Below, piece after piece: positions 47,236 through 54,079 of a stretch of DNA of 64,000 bases. The notes beneath the pieces are model-generated. The model had not been told where the DNA came from. It saw nothing but the letters and a program-made list of their open reading frames with translations, and made no database searches. The translations under genes were made by a program, and so were the position numbers. The stretch comes from Cohnella hashimotonis. GTDB taxonomy: Bacteria; Bacillota; Bacilli; Paenibacillales; Paenibacillaceae. Position 1 is the stretch's first letter; each line of letters begins with the position of its first letter. Location of the stretch: contig NZ_JAGRPV010000001.1 of NCBI RefSeq assembly GCF_030014955.1, forward strand, positions 124,001 to 188,000, read 5' to 3'.

Positions 47236-48297
47236 ATGAAAGGTAGTAAGTATAGGTCGATAACTAAATCATTTGAGAGGTATCTTTTCAGGACTAATCC
47301 ATTGTATACGGTTCTGAACACATCGTCGCAAAAAAATGCAGAAGAAACGGAAATAGAAAAGATTATCACCAAGGAACTTGAGGAAGACTTTAAAATTGGC
47401 GGTCATGTTGACTTTGATTATCTACTTGAGCAACTTAAGAAAGACGAGGACTTTATTGCTGATAACAACCGGGTGACTGACGTTAAGTTTTGTGCGGTTT
47501 TTATTGATTTGCGCAATTTTACACGCCGGGCAATGTTTCTCGAAGATCCTGGAGTAGAAACACTGTCAGAAATTGCCGATATGAAACAAAATGCGATCTC
47601 CATTTGGATTAAGTTAGCCCGGTTTTACCAAGGACACATTCATTCAATTACTGGTGATGGTCTTATGGTGCTCATGGGTGGCCGGCAACCTGAAGATCAG
47701 GATGAATGGACCCTAGGAGCAAGGGCTTTTCTATTTGCGCTAAGAGTGCTCGAAAGTAACGACAGATTAAATGAAGAGTTGAAGCAAACTTTAAAATCAA
47801 AAGGTAAGGAATCACATATCAAATCGGATAATTTACTTGATATTAAAGTAGGGGTGGAATATTCGCCCAATACTCTCGTTAATACTCAAGGAGTAATTGT
47901 CAATAACAATGGCATCCTCAAAGCTGTGGGAGAAGTAAAAGCTACCTCGTTTGAGGTTGATTTTTCTGCAAAGTTACTTGGATACTACGGTGACGCTAAG
48001 AAGCAAATCGAAAACTCGCCTAAGTATGGTCGGTTGCTCATGGTGGGCGAAAAGTATCTGGAATTGATGGAATTCAATGAAGCTATAGATGTGTTAAACG
48101 CAGGAACTTACGAGAAGCAAATGTATGATATCAAACAAAAGCGGACTGTCCGCGCGCTTGATTTAAAAGAATATAAACAAACAGTGCTCACGATTGAAAA
48201 CGTTGCTGCTCTCTGTAATGTATATGATGACTCAGAAGAGGCTCGTAGTGTGATTCAGACTATAGCACGCGAGCAAAAGATAATTCAACATGGGTAA
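47236..48297 (+). CDS. class III nucleotidyl cyclase of the Pycsar type, C-terminal Gly
   Basis: A 353-residue soluble protein; ATG 47236 is chosen because AGAGGAAGG lies 6 bases before it. The cyclase homology domain spans about residues 80-270: first metal Asp in VFIDLRNFT (Asp91), second in SITGDGLMVLMG (Asp141), then LDIKVGVEYSPNTLV. The later part (EVKATSFEVDFSAKL) departs from adenylate cyclases, as in Pycsar cyclases that make cCMP or cUMP. The last codons give IIQHG, a C-terminal glycine, the type of end that Cap2 enzymes conjugate in CBASS. It overlaps the E2-E1 gene by 8 bases. Which nucleotide it makes cannot be told. Confidence 0.85.
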   Translation: MKGSKYRSITKSFERYLFRTNPLYTVLNTSSQKNAEETEIEKIITKELEEDFKIGGHVDFDYLLEQLKKDEDFIADNNRVTDVKFCAVFIDLRNFTRRAMFLEDPGVETLSEIADMKQNAISIWIKLARFYQGHIHSITGDGLMVLMGGRQPEDQDEWTLGARAFLFALRVLESNDRLNEELKQTLKSKGKESHIKSDNLLDIKVGVEYSPNTLVNTQGVIVNNNGILKAVGEVKATSFEVDFSAKLLGYYGDAKKQIENSPKYGRLLMVGEKYLELMEFNEAIDVLNAGTYEKQMYDIKQKRTVRALDLKEYKQTVLTIENVAALCNVYDDSEEARSVIQTIAREQKIIQHG

Positions 48298-49969
48298 CAT
48301 GATTGAAGCGACTATTGCGGAGCTTCAAACTTTAGGTTTCGTACTATCTGGCTCTGTTTTTGAAGGGCGAGTACCAGCAAAAGGAGATATCGACGGTATG
48401 TATATTACCGTCGGTATTTCCCTGCAAGGGTACCCTTACAAACAGCCAAATATTCGATTGTTAAAAATTAAAGAGGAGTCGGAACTCTACCGGGTTATTC
48501 CAAAGACATGGCGGCATATTGATGAATGGTTAATTACTCTGGATAGCAGGGATTCACAATTTTACATTTGTTGCCTTCATAATTGGAATGCAAAGGATGC
48601 CTACAAAGGGAAATTTATATATCTAAGAATTTTAGAATGGCTGAGATCTAACGTTATGAGAAAATGGAAAGTTGATGAAGATCTACCGAGTTGGCGTATA
48701 CTTCCGCAACTTAGTAGCAAAACTCTCTTTATTGATGAGAAGGCGCTAGTTGAGTTGCAAAAACATGAACCCAAAACAATTTATACAGGAACCATGTACC
48801 ATCAGCCCTACAAAATGCATTCTTTGAAGAAACGAAAGCAAATTGTCGATGGAAGCGAATGTTTATTATCTGAAATCAGTCAAGATGATACTAGACATTA
48901 TTTTTCTTTTATTAATGCCGGAGAAAGATTGTCTCAAATTGGGTCTCAATATTTAACTAAAACAAATGTGCAGACTTCAAAACTACGTTTTATTAGATTG
49001 CCAGCTGCTTATCAATTTAAAACAATTTATCAGCTACTTCAAACAATCGTTGTTAACTTTGATTGGAAATCATTGCTCGAGAAACAGGAGCTCACGATCC
49101 CGCTGTTAATTATGTTCAAAGGGGATGCTGGTAAGAGAGAGGTAATAATGATTCTTCTTGATCGCGCTTGCTTCGATGAGTCCACAGGAGTAATTGCTAA
49201 TAATCAAGTGCTGTATATGAACGTGGATTCATTGCCTGCTAAGTCGGAGGGGATATCTAAGTGTATTGGAGTACTGGGGATTGGTACTTTAGGTGGCTAT
49301 GTTTGTAACCTATTAGTAAAGAAAAACGCATATAAGTTATTTATAAGCGATCCAGACGAGCTGAGGTTGCATAATATCGATACACACGTTTTGGGATCCT
49401 TCTACTTGGGAAGGTCTAAAGCAAATGGTTTAGAGGCATTATCAAATATTTTTAATCAATATAATAATTTAGAGGTAATGCAAGATGATACAGAGGTAGC
49501 ACTTAAGAGTGAAATTCTGGTTGTAGTGGTGGGAGATAATCAATCTTTTGATCGTATTCTTAGAGATTTAGTAAATAGAAGGTATGACAAGCCAGTTATT
49601 TGGGCCTGGATGTCTTCTAAAAATATTTTACAGGATATAGTTATGACAACACCAGATACCGGATGCTTGAATTGTTATTATATGTCATTAAGTGATATAA
49701 AGCTACGATTTAAAGCGATGGAGGAGATTGATCGTACTATTGTACATACGTTCGACTTTTGTGGAAACTCCCATACTATTTCCTCTATTGAGAAGACAAA
49801 TTTACTTTCAGCACAGATAGCTGCTTTAATTGAATATTATTGTAAACATGATAAGTTTCCATATGGATTCATTAATATCTACTGGGGAGAAAACGAACCT
49901 ATACCGATATATGAAACCGGAGAACTTGCCCGCAAATCAGAGTGTTTTTGTGGTGGGGGACAACTGTGA
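48290..49969 (+). CDS. E2-E1 fusion ubiquitin-like conjugation protein (Cap2-like)
   Basis: A 559-residue protein. Residues 1-125 look like an E2 (UBC) fold: GYPYKQPNIRLLK, then the active-site region FYICCLHNWN with Cys94/Cys95. Residues 320-555 form a ThiF-type E1: nucleotide loop VLGIGTLGG (about 328-336), ISDPDELRLHNID (352-364), VVVVGDNQ (411-418) and a Cys pair TGCLNC (459, 462) where the E1 catalytic Cys is expected. Type II CBASS Cap2 has this E2-linker-E1 layout and attaches the C terminus of its nucleotidyltransferase to targets. Here the partner is a class III cyclase. It overlaps both neighbours. Confidence 0.85.
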   Translation: MGNMIEATIAELQTLGFVLSGSVFEGRVPAKGDIDGMYITVGISLQGYPYKQPNIRLLKIKEESELYRVIPKTWRHIDEWLITLDSRDSQFYICCLHNWNAKDAYKGKFIYLRILEWLRSNVMRKWKVDEDLPSWRILPQLSSKTLFIDEKALVELQKHEPKTIYTGTMYHQPYKMHSLKKRKQIVDGSECLLSEISQDDTRHYFSFINAGERLSQIGSQYLTKTNVQTSKLRFIRLPAAYQFKTIYQLLQTIVVNFDWKSLLEKQELTIPLLIMFKGDAGKREVIMILLDRACFDESTGVIANNQVLYMNVDSLPAKSEGISKCIGVLGIGTLGGYVCNLLVKKNAYKLFISDPDELRLHNIDTHVLGSFYLGRSKANGLEALSNIFNQYNNLEVMQDDTEVALKSEILVVVVGDNQSFDRILRDLVNRRYDKPVIWAWMSSKNILQDIVMTTPDTGCLNCYYMSLSDIKLRFKAMEEIDRTIVHTFDFCGNSHTISSIEKTNLLSAQIAALIEYYCKHDKFPYGFINIYWGENEPIPIYETGELARKSECFCGGGQL

Positions 49970-50427
49970 GAAAAATGATCGTCACTAACCAGGTAATTCG
50001 GTTGTTAAAGGAGCAAGTGGAAAACCGTAATGTTGAAATGGGTGGGCTTCTTTACGGTAAATTAAACCCAGGATGGATACGTATTGAGAATATCGGTATT
50101 TCGGGTCCACACTCGAAGCAGACTCCCGATTATATTTCTTTGGATATGGACTTTGTACGAAAAGAGAGCATGGCCAAGGCCCAAGAGCAAATGCTTGCCG
50201 TGGGTACTTGGCACTCCCGTCCTCCGGGTGCCTTATTAAAGCCATCCGCTTTGGATACTAAAATGATGAACATTTTTAGTTCATATTATAAAAAGCCGAT
50301 GTTGCCGGTGTTTTGCATTTGTTCGTATACAAATAAAAGTTTTAGCTTAGTATGGTATGAGGTAAGCAGCTTGGGTTTACCCAAAGAAGTATCTGTATCT
50401 TGCTATGAGGAGAAACCAATTTGCTGA
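49966..50427 (+). CDS. JAB/JAMM peptidase (Cap3-like) with altered zinc motif
   Basis: A 153-residue protein; the GTG at 49966 overlaps the E1 stop (GTGA) and follows GTGGGGGA. The JAB fold shows in VEMGGLLYG (catalytic Glu24) and GTWHSRPPGALLKPSALD. The JAMM pattern needs H-x-H...S...D, but here the second His is Arg85 (codon CGT; CAT would be His), with His83, Ser94 and Asp97 kept and one extra residue in the loop. In CBASS, Cap3 removes the conjugate made by Cap2. This copy may be weakened, inactive or bind metal differently. It overlaps the effector gene by 7 bases. Confidence 0.82.
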   Translation: MRKMIVTNQVIRLLKEQVENRNVEMGGLLYGKLNPGWIRIENIGISGPHSKQTPDYISLDMDFVRKESMAKAQEQMLAVGTWHSRPPGALLKPSALDTKMMNIFSSYYKKPMLPVFCICSYTNKSFSLVWYEVSSLGLPKEVSVSCYEEKPIC

Positions 50428-51374
50428 ATACAAAAATTGATGATAAAGACATGTACAAGTACAAATTGGATTTTATCTATAAGGCCATCGACGATACACA
50501 GAATGGAATTCGTTTTGCAGATACAAAAGCTGCGGCAATAGTTGCATTTTGGGGGTTGATTTGTACAATAATTGTTCGAACTGGGAAGGATTTAGTTGAG
50601 CACATATCGCAGCTTAAAAGTGGGGCGGAATTTTTACTTGTATTAGGTTGTCTGCTTGTCTGCATAATATCTTTTATTCAAAGTATCTGGCTCGTCTATC
50701 TTAGCATAAATCCAAGATCAAATCCCTCACGCCATATATACAAAAGTAGCCTTCAGCCTAAAGGCTTGTTCTACTTAGCGGAAATGAACTCACACACCGA
50801 CTTGTTTAAACTCCTTAGAAGTGACCCAAAAGTGAAACTGAAAATGCCTCTAAATGATTATGTATCAAAAATGTCCTCGTTATCTGGAGAAGAATTGTAT
50901 AGTGAGCTTGTTTTCGAGCTTCAAAAGGTGTCGTTTATACGAAACTTGAAGTTGGCGAGAGTTGATAATGCTATTAAGGCGGTACACCGTTTCTTTATAA
51001 GCTGTTTGCTTGTTATTAGTCTGTTAGTTGGTAACTATATCAGTGGCATAAAAGGATTACCATCACTTGATTTTAAGTTAAATGTGGAACTCAGTTTAAT
51101 CTTTATTGGAATGCATATACTCCTGGAATTCGTGTATAAATATTTGCCGGAAAAGGATACAGTCCATCTTTTAGGACCTTTATTTAAAGCGGCATTTTTA
51201 TTTGGAACAGTGTTGATTATTATGGGCACTTTTCACTGGCCTTATTTTATTATTTATATAACAATGCAATACGTTCTACAAAAGGATTATTTGTTTGGTA
51301 ATAGTAAACTCAAGTGGTTATTAAAGAGAATCGCTCCGATTATTATAATTATTCTGATTAGCTTAACGTATTAG
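50421..51374 (+). CDS. Pycsar-type multi-spanning membrane effector
   Basis: A 317-residue protein from TTG 50421 after GAGGAG. The N terminus has the signature of Pycsar membrane effectors (DUF5706-like): a helix ending in GIRFADTKAAAIVAFWGL, then membrane helices at about 36-54 and 70-94. A soluble middle (95-190) is followed by about four more helices (193-212, 221-243, 255-280, 300-317). Pycsar TM effectors disrupt the membrane when they sense cCMP or cUMP. This one is longer than the usual form. It is the last gene of the operon, 45 bases before the right transposon sites. Confidence 0.75.
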   Translation: MLNTKIDDKDMYKYKLDFIYKAIDDTQNGIRFADTKAAAIVAFWGLICTIIVRTGKDLVEHISQLKSGAEFLLVLGCLLVCIISFIQSIWLVYLSINPRSNPSRHIYKSSLQPKGLFYLAEMNSHTDLFKLLRSDPKVKLKMPLNDYVSKMSSLSGEELYSELVFELQKVSFIRNLKLARVDNAIKAVHRFFISCLLVISLLVGNYISGIKGLPSLDFKLNVELSLIFIGMHILLEFVYKYLPEKDTVHLLGPLFKAAFLFGTVLIIMGTFHWPYFIIYITMQYVLQKDYLFGNSKLKWLLKRIAPIIIIILISLTY

Positions 51375-51417
51375 AATTGTGCTTAAAATTGATCACTAAC
51401 TATAATGTAAATATTGA

Positions 51418-51557
51418 ACACCAACATTAATGTAATTGGGGTGACAAGGGCCGTTGCCCAGACACCAACAATAATGTAATTATAAAGCTGAGCAAAACTC
51501 CGTTAATTCGTTGTTATTGCTGGATTCTTTAGACACCAACATTAATGTCACTGAACA
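51418..51557. repeat. distal transposon end with three TnsB-type sites
   Basis: ACACCAACATTAATGT at 51418, GACACCAACAATAATGT at 51461 and GACACCAACATTAATGTC at 51532, then the tip ACTGAACA ending at 51557. They are inverted relative to the sites at 41582 and 41602. A weaker match (TAACTATAATGTAAAT) lies near 51396. Confidence 0.85.
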
Positions 51558-51568
51558 AAAGTTGATTA

Positions 51569-51603
51569 AAAACTCCCTGGTTCACATTGCCAGGGAGTTT
51601 TTT
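51569..51603 (+). terminator. terminator directly after the element, probably the original glmS terminator
   Basis: AAACTCCCTGG and CCAGGGAGTTT form an 11-bp stem followed by TTTTTTG. No gene ends here, while glmS 10 kb upstream lacks its own terminator, so the element seems to have split the two. Confidence 0.75.
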
Positions 51604-51609
51604 GATTAC

Positions 51610-51940
51610 CTTGCGATTGTGATCTAGTTGTTAGAAAATATTGTGCTGTGATCTCCTTTGTCGATTCATTCCAATTGTTCTGAGAAAATAAAGTATGACT
51701 GGTGGGGGGTATTAAGCGGGCAGGATAGCTAAATCACACGAAGATGAAGGCTAATAATAAGCCCGAGTTCGCGCTTATCCGACCGCCCAACCAAGAAAAT
51801 GTCCGTATCCGAAATTCGTGAGATATTTATGATTGTCATCGGTAGATTTGCTTTGATTTCTTTGGCAAGCCGATACATTAGTAAACCGTCAAATGGCATG
51901 GAAATGCCCCTTCCGTAAGAGATTTATTGTTAAAAAAAGA
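51610..51940. other. intergenic segment with no recognised gene
   Basis: AT-rich sequence with one 39-codon frame from 51798 (MSVSEIREIFMIVIG) that lacks a good ribosome binding site. I see no domain or repeat. Confidence 0.4.
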
Positions 51941-51943
51941 CGC

Positions 51944-51968
51944 AAAAAAAGCGCCAGTACCGGCGCTT
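51944..51968 (-). terminator. minus-strand terminator
   Basis: On the minus strand AAGCGCC and GGCGCTT form a stem followed by a run of T. It would end a short minus-strand transcript starting near 52.1 kb. Confidence 0.6.
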
Positions 51969-52023
51969 GACATGTGTGAATTAAATTCCGCGAACACTAA
52001 TAAAAATGTAGCGTAAACACGGA

Positions 52024-52047
52024 CTACACATCGAAAGTCAAAAACAC
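52024..52047 (-). CDS. possible 7-residue ORF
   Basis: On the minus strand a strong AAAGGAGGT site precedes GTG by a few bases; the frame is MFLTFDV then stop. A terminator follows 55 bases later. It may be a leader peptide or the start of a broken gene. Confidence 0.25.
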   Translation of the reverse strand: MFLTFDV

Positions 52048-52177
52048 TTGACCTCCTTTGAGTTCGGATATTCATTAAGTTCTGGACTAAAGTTCACGGT
52101 TTCAATAATTGAAAAGTATAAACCTATATGATATATTATTATCTAATTTAATAAAACGATTGGAGTTGAAGAGAATA

Positions 52178-52357
52178 ATGTAATATTTCTAGCTGACCTT
52201 GTAAAGAATAAACCAGCGCGCCTGTTTTATTCTTGATCAGCATAGAAAGTTACTTATTCTTTTCACTCGATTAAATATACCCATTCCAACACTGTTTAAG
52301 GTTGGATTTGCTGTATTTCTTTGAGCCACAAGAAGGTAACTTTCTTGTGGCTTTTTT
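52178..52357 (+). promoter_or_regulatory. transcription attenuator before the ABC-F/Cfr cluster
   Basis: A terminator hairpin GCCACAAGAA (52325-52334) / TTCTTGTGGC (52342-52351) with T run to 52357 sits just before an ABC-F start. Upstream, GAAAGTTAC (52245-52253) is complementary to GTAACTTTC (52336-52344), which overlaps the terminator loop and 3' arm, so the two structures exclude each other. A further hairpin lies at 52204-52235 and a start-stop ATGTAA at 52178 follows GGAG. This is the layout of antibiotic-responsive leaders of ABC-F genes such as vmlR, in which a stalled ribosome prevents termination. Confidence 0.65.
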
Positions 52358-52385
52358 ATATTTATTCAGGAGGTTAGCATCCCAA

Positions 52386-52583
52386 ATGTCATTAATCAAT
52401 GTAACCAATCTGACGTTTGCATATGACGATACCTACGATGATATCTTCGAGAACGCAAGCTTTCAAATCAATACCGATTGGGAATTAGGATTTACGGGAA
52501 GAAACGGACAAGGAAAGACAACATTTCTTAATCTGTTGCTCGGCAAATATGAATACAGCGGTACTATTATCGTCGAACTGTAA
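52386..52583 (+). pseudogene. 5' fragment of an ABC-F ribosome-protection gene
   Basis: 65 codons that match the start of the intact ABC-F at 54080 closely (both have LTFxYxxxxDxIFENxSFQI and a Walker A GRNGxGKTTF), then stop after SGTII. Everything after the Walker A region is gone. It keeps its attenuator and an AGGAGG site, so its transcript now leads to the Cfr-type gene. Confidence 0.75.
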
Positions 52584-52702
52584 GCTAACTTTGCTTAGAT
52601 TTGGAGGCCGAAATCAATGATTGAAGTCGTAAATGTTCATGTGAACCGCTCGTTGTCCGTGGGTACGGTTCACGATCAAAATAAACGGATGCCGGAGCAT
52701 TA

Positions 52703-52800
52703 TCCATCTATCGATAGATGCACGTAGCGCTTGAAGGTGCAAGCAGCGTCGTCCATCTATCGATAGATGCACGTAGCGCTTGAAGGTGCAAGCAGCGTCG
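52703..52800. repeat. two direct 49-bp repeats, each with a 14-bp palindrome
   Basis: Identical units at 52703-52751 and 52752-52800. Each contains the perfect palindrome ATCTATCGATAGAT followed by a second short inverted repeat (GCGCTTGAAGGTGC). They lie in the leader between the ABC-F fragment and the Cfr-type gene. Confidence 0.9.
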
Positions 52801-52847
52801 GTTAATGTAGTTGGTTAATGTAGATGTTAAGTATCCGACATGGGGTA

Positions 52848-52880
52848 CTTAAGGCCTTTTCTCCGGCTTAAGAGGAGAAA
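52848..52880 (+). promoter_or_regulatory. translational attenuator over the Cfr-type ribosome binding site
   Basis: Two exclusive hairpins can form: CTTAAGGCC (52848) with GGCTTAAG (52865), which leaves the ribosome binding site free, or TTTCTCC (52858) with GGAGAAA (52874), which covers it. Confidence 0.5.
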
Positions 52881-52885
52881 GCATC

Positions 52886-53923
52886 ATGAAATCTACTTCT
52901 AAATACGAAATGATTCAACGCCTATTGTCTGAATGGAAACAACCCGCCTTTCGGTTCCAACAAATCGCCGATGCGATCTTCAAGCAAAGAATCGGCGAAT
53001 ACGACAAGATGACCATACTACCCAAGAGTATAAGAAACGAATTAGTAAAGCAACTTGGCGAACACGTATTGAACGTAACCCCAGTGATGCAAAAGACATC
53101 CAGTCAAGTGAATAAAGTTCTTTTTTCCATTGCCGGCGGCGAACGTATAGAAGCCGTTCAACTGAGCTATGAGCGCGGCTGGAAATCTTACTGCATTTCC
53201 AGCCAGTGCGGATGCGGATTCGCTTGCACCTTCTGCGCTACAGGCACGATCGGACTGAAACGAAATCTAACGGCTGATGAAATTACCGATCAATTGTTAT
53301 ACTTTCATTTAAACGGTCAAGCCTTGGACAGCGTCTCGTTTATGGGCATGGGGGAAGCGCTAGCCAATCCTCATCTATTCGACGCGTTAAAGATACTGAC
53401 GGATCCGCGAACCTTTGGCTTGGGGCATCGAAGAATTACCGTTTCCACCATCGGAATATTGCCGGGTATCGGTCGTCTGGCTAAGGAATTTCCGCAGGTT
53501 AACCTGACCTTCTCGCTGCATTCTCCGTTCGACGAACAGAGGAGCGAGCTAATGCCCATTAACAAGCGGTATCCGCTAAATGAAGTGTTTAGCAAGTTGG
53601 ATCAGCATATTCGCGACACAGGTAGAAAAGTATATATTGCCTATATTTTACTTCGAGGAGAAAACGATTCTAACGAGCACGCGGAAGCCATTGCTGCTTT
53701 GTTGAAGCGCAGAGGTTCGTGGGAACATTTATATCACGTTAATTTGATTCCCTACAATGCAACGGACGTGACGCCCGAGAGCTTTCAACAATCGGACAAG
53801 GAACGGGTTCAAGGTTTTGTCAGGATCTTAAAGTCAAAGGGAATTCATGTCACGGTACGAATGCAATTCGGAACGGACATCGATGCAGCCTGCGGTCAAC
53901 TGTACGGACATAACAAGCAATAA
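52886..53923 (+). CDS. Cfr-type 23S rRNA (adenine-2503-C8) methyltransferase
   Basis: A 345-residue radical-SAM enzyme, the length of Cfr (349) and shorter at the N terminus than RlmN. The cluster motif is CGCGFACTFCATG (about residues 109-121); the other catalytic Cys is in DIDAACGQLYG near the C terminus. Cfr-specific stretches LYFHLNGQ and LTFSLHSPFDEQRSELMPIN favour Cfr over RlmN. Cfr methylates A2503 at C8 and gives resistance to phenicols, lincosamides, oxazolidinones, pleuromutilins and streptogramin A. Chromosomal relatives in Bacillales are called Clb. GAGGAG precedes the ATG within a switchable hairpin. Confidence 0.9.
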   Translation: MKSTSKYEMIQRLLSEWKQPAFRFQQIADAIFKQRIGEYDKMTILPKSIRNELVKQLGEHVLNVTPVMQKTSSQVNKVLFSIAGGERIEAVQLSYERGWKSYCISSQCGCGFACTFCATGTIGLKRNLTADEITDQLLYFHLNGQALDSVSFMGMGEALANPHLFDALKILTDPRTFGLGHRRITVSTIGILPGIGRLAKEFPQVNLTFSLHSPFDEQRSELMPINKRYPLNEVFSKLDQHIRDTGRKVYIAYILLRGENDSNEHAEAIAALLKRRGSWEHLYHVNLIPYNATDVTPESFQQSDKERVQGFVRILKSKGIHVTVRMQFGTDIDAACGQLYGHNKQ

Positions 53924-53967
53924 AGGAGGGGCAAGATGACTTCGGACACAGTTGTTACGCATGATTG

Positions 53968-54068
53968 ACTCCGTATAAGTCGGTTTGTAGCCATTGAACT
54001 TATACGGAGTAAACGAGAATAAATGGATACAGCCGACTTTTTATAAATCAGTATGCGTTTATAAAAAG
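53968..54068 (+). promoter_or_regulatory. leader hairpins before the Lsa-type gene
   Basis: ACTCCGTATAAGT (53968) and ACTTATACGGAGT (53998) form a perfect 13-bp stem; CTTTTTATAAA (54037) and TTTATAAAAAG (54058) form an 11-bp stem whose 3' foot touches the ribosome binding site AAGGAGG. No T run follows the first, so control at translation is more likely than termination. Confidence 0.45.
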
Positions 54069-54079
54069 GAGGATCTACT

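Larger units (their letters stand above)
41574..51557. mobile_element. Tn7-like element at attTn7 carrying a defence operon
   Basis: Boundaries are set by inverted tips TGTTCGGTGACATTAA (left) and its partner TGTTCAGTGACATTAA (right, reverse strand), each an 8-base tip followed by a TnsB-type site GACATTAAxGTTGGTGTC. Two sites abut at the left end and three dispersed sites lie at the right, the same asymmetry as in Tn7 (its compact right end faces glmS). The left tip is 24 bp after the glmS stop. The DNA between is AT-rich. Only a TniQ/TnsD gene is found; no TnsA, TnsB or TnsC is visible, so the element is probably immobile alone. Confidence 0.85.

Noticed and set aside
46998..47246. 82-codon ORF ahead of the cyclase
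   Set aside because: It overlaps the promoter itself, has no ribosome binding site and runs into the cyclase in another frame.
47236..51374. A standard type II CBASS operon
   Set aside because: The first gene lacks the GS-x-x-x-G and DxD pattern of CD-NTases and instead has class III cyclase motifs (FIDLRNFT, TGDG).
41574..51557. An integrative element using a tyrosine or serine recombinase
   Set aside because: No recombinase gene or tRNA attachment site is present; the ends are of the Tn7/TnsB type.
52886..53923. Housekeeping RlmN
   Set aside because: It is shorter at the N terminus than RlmN and carries Cfr-specific stretches (LTFSLHSP, LYFH), and lies beside an ABC-F resistance gene.
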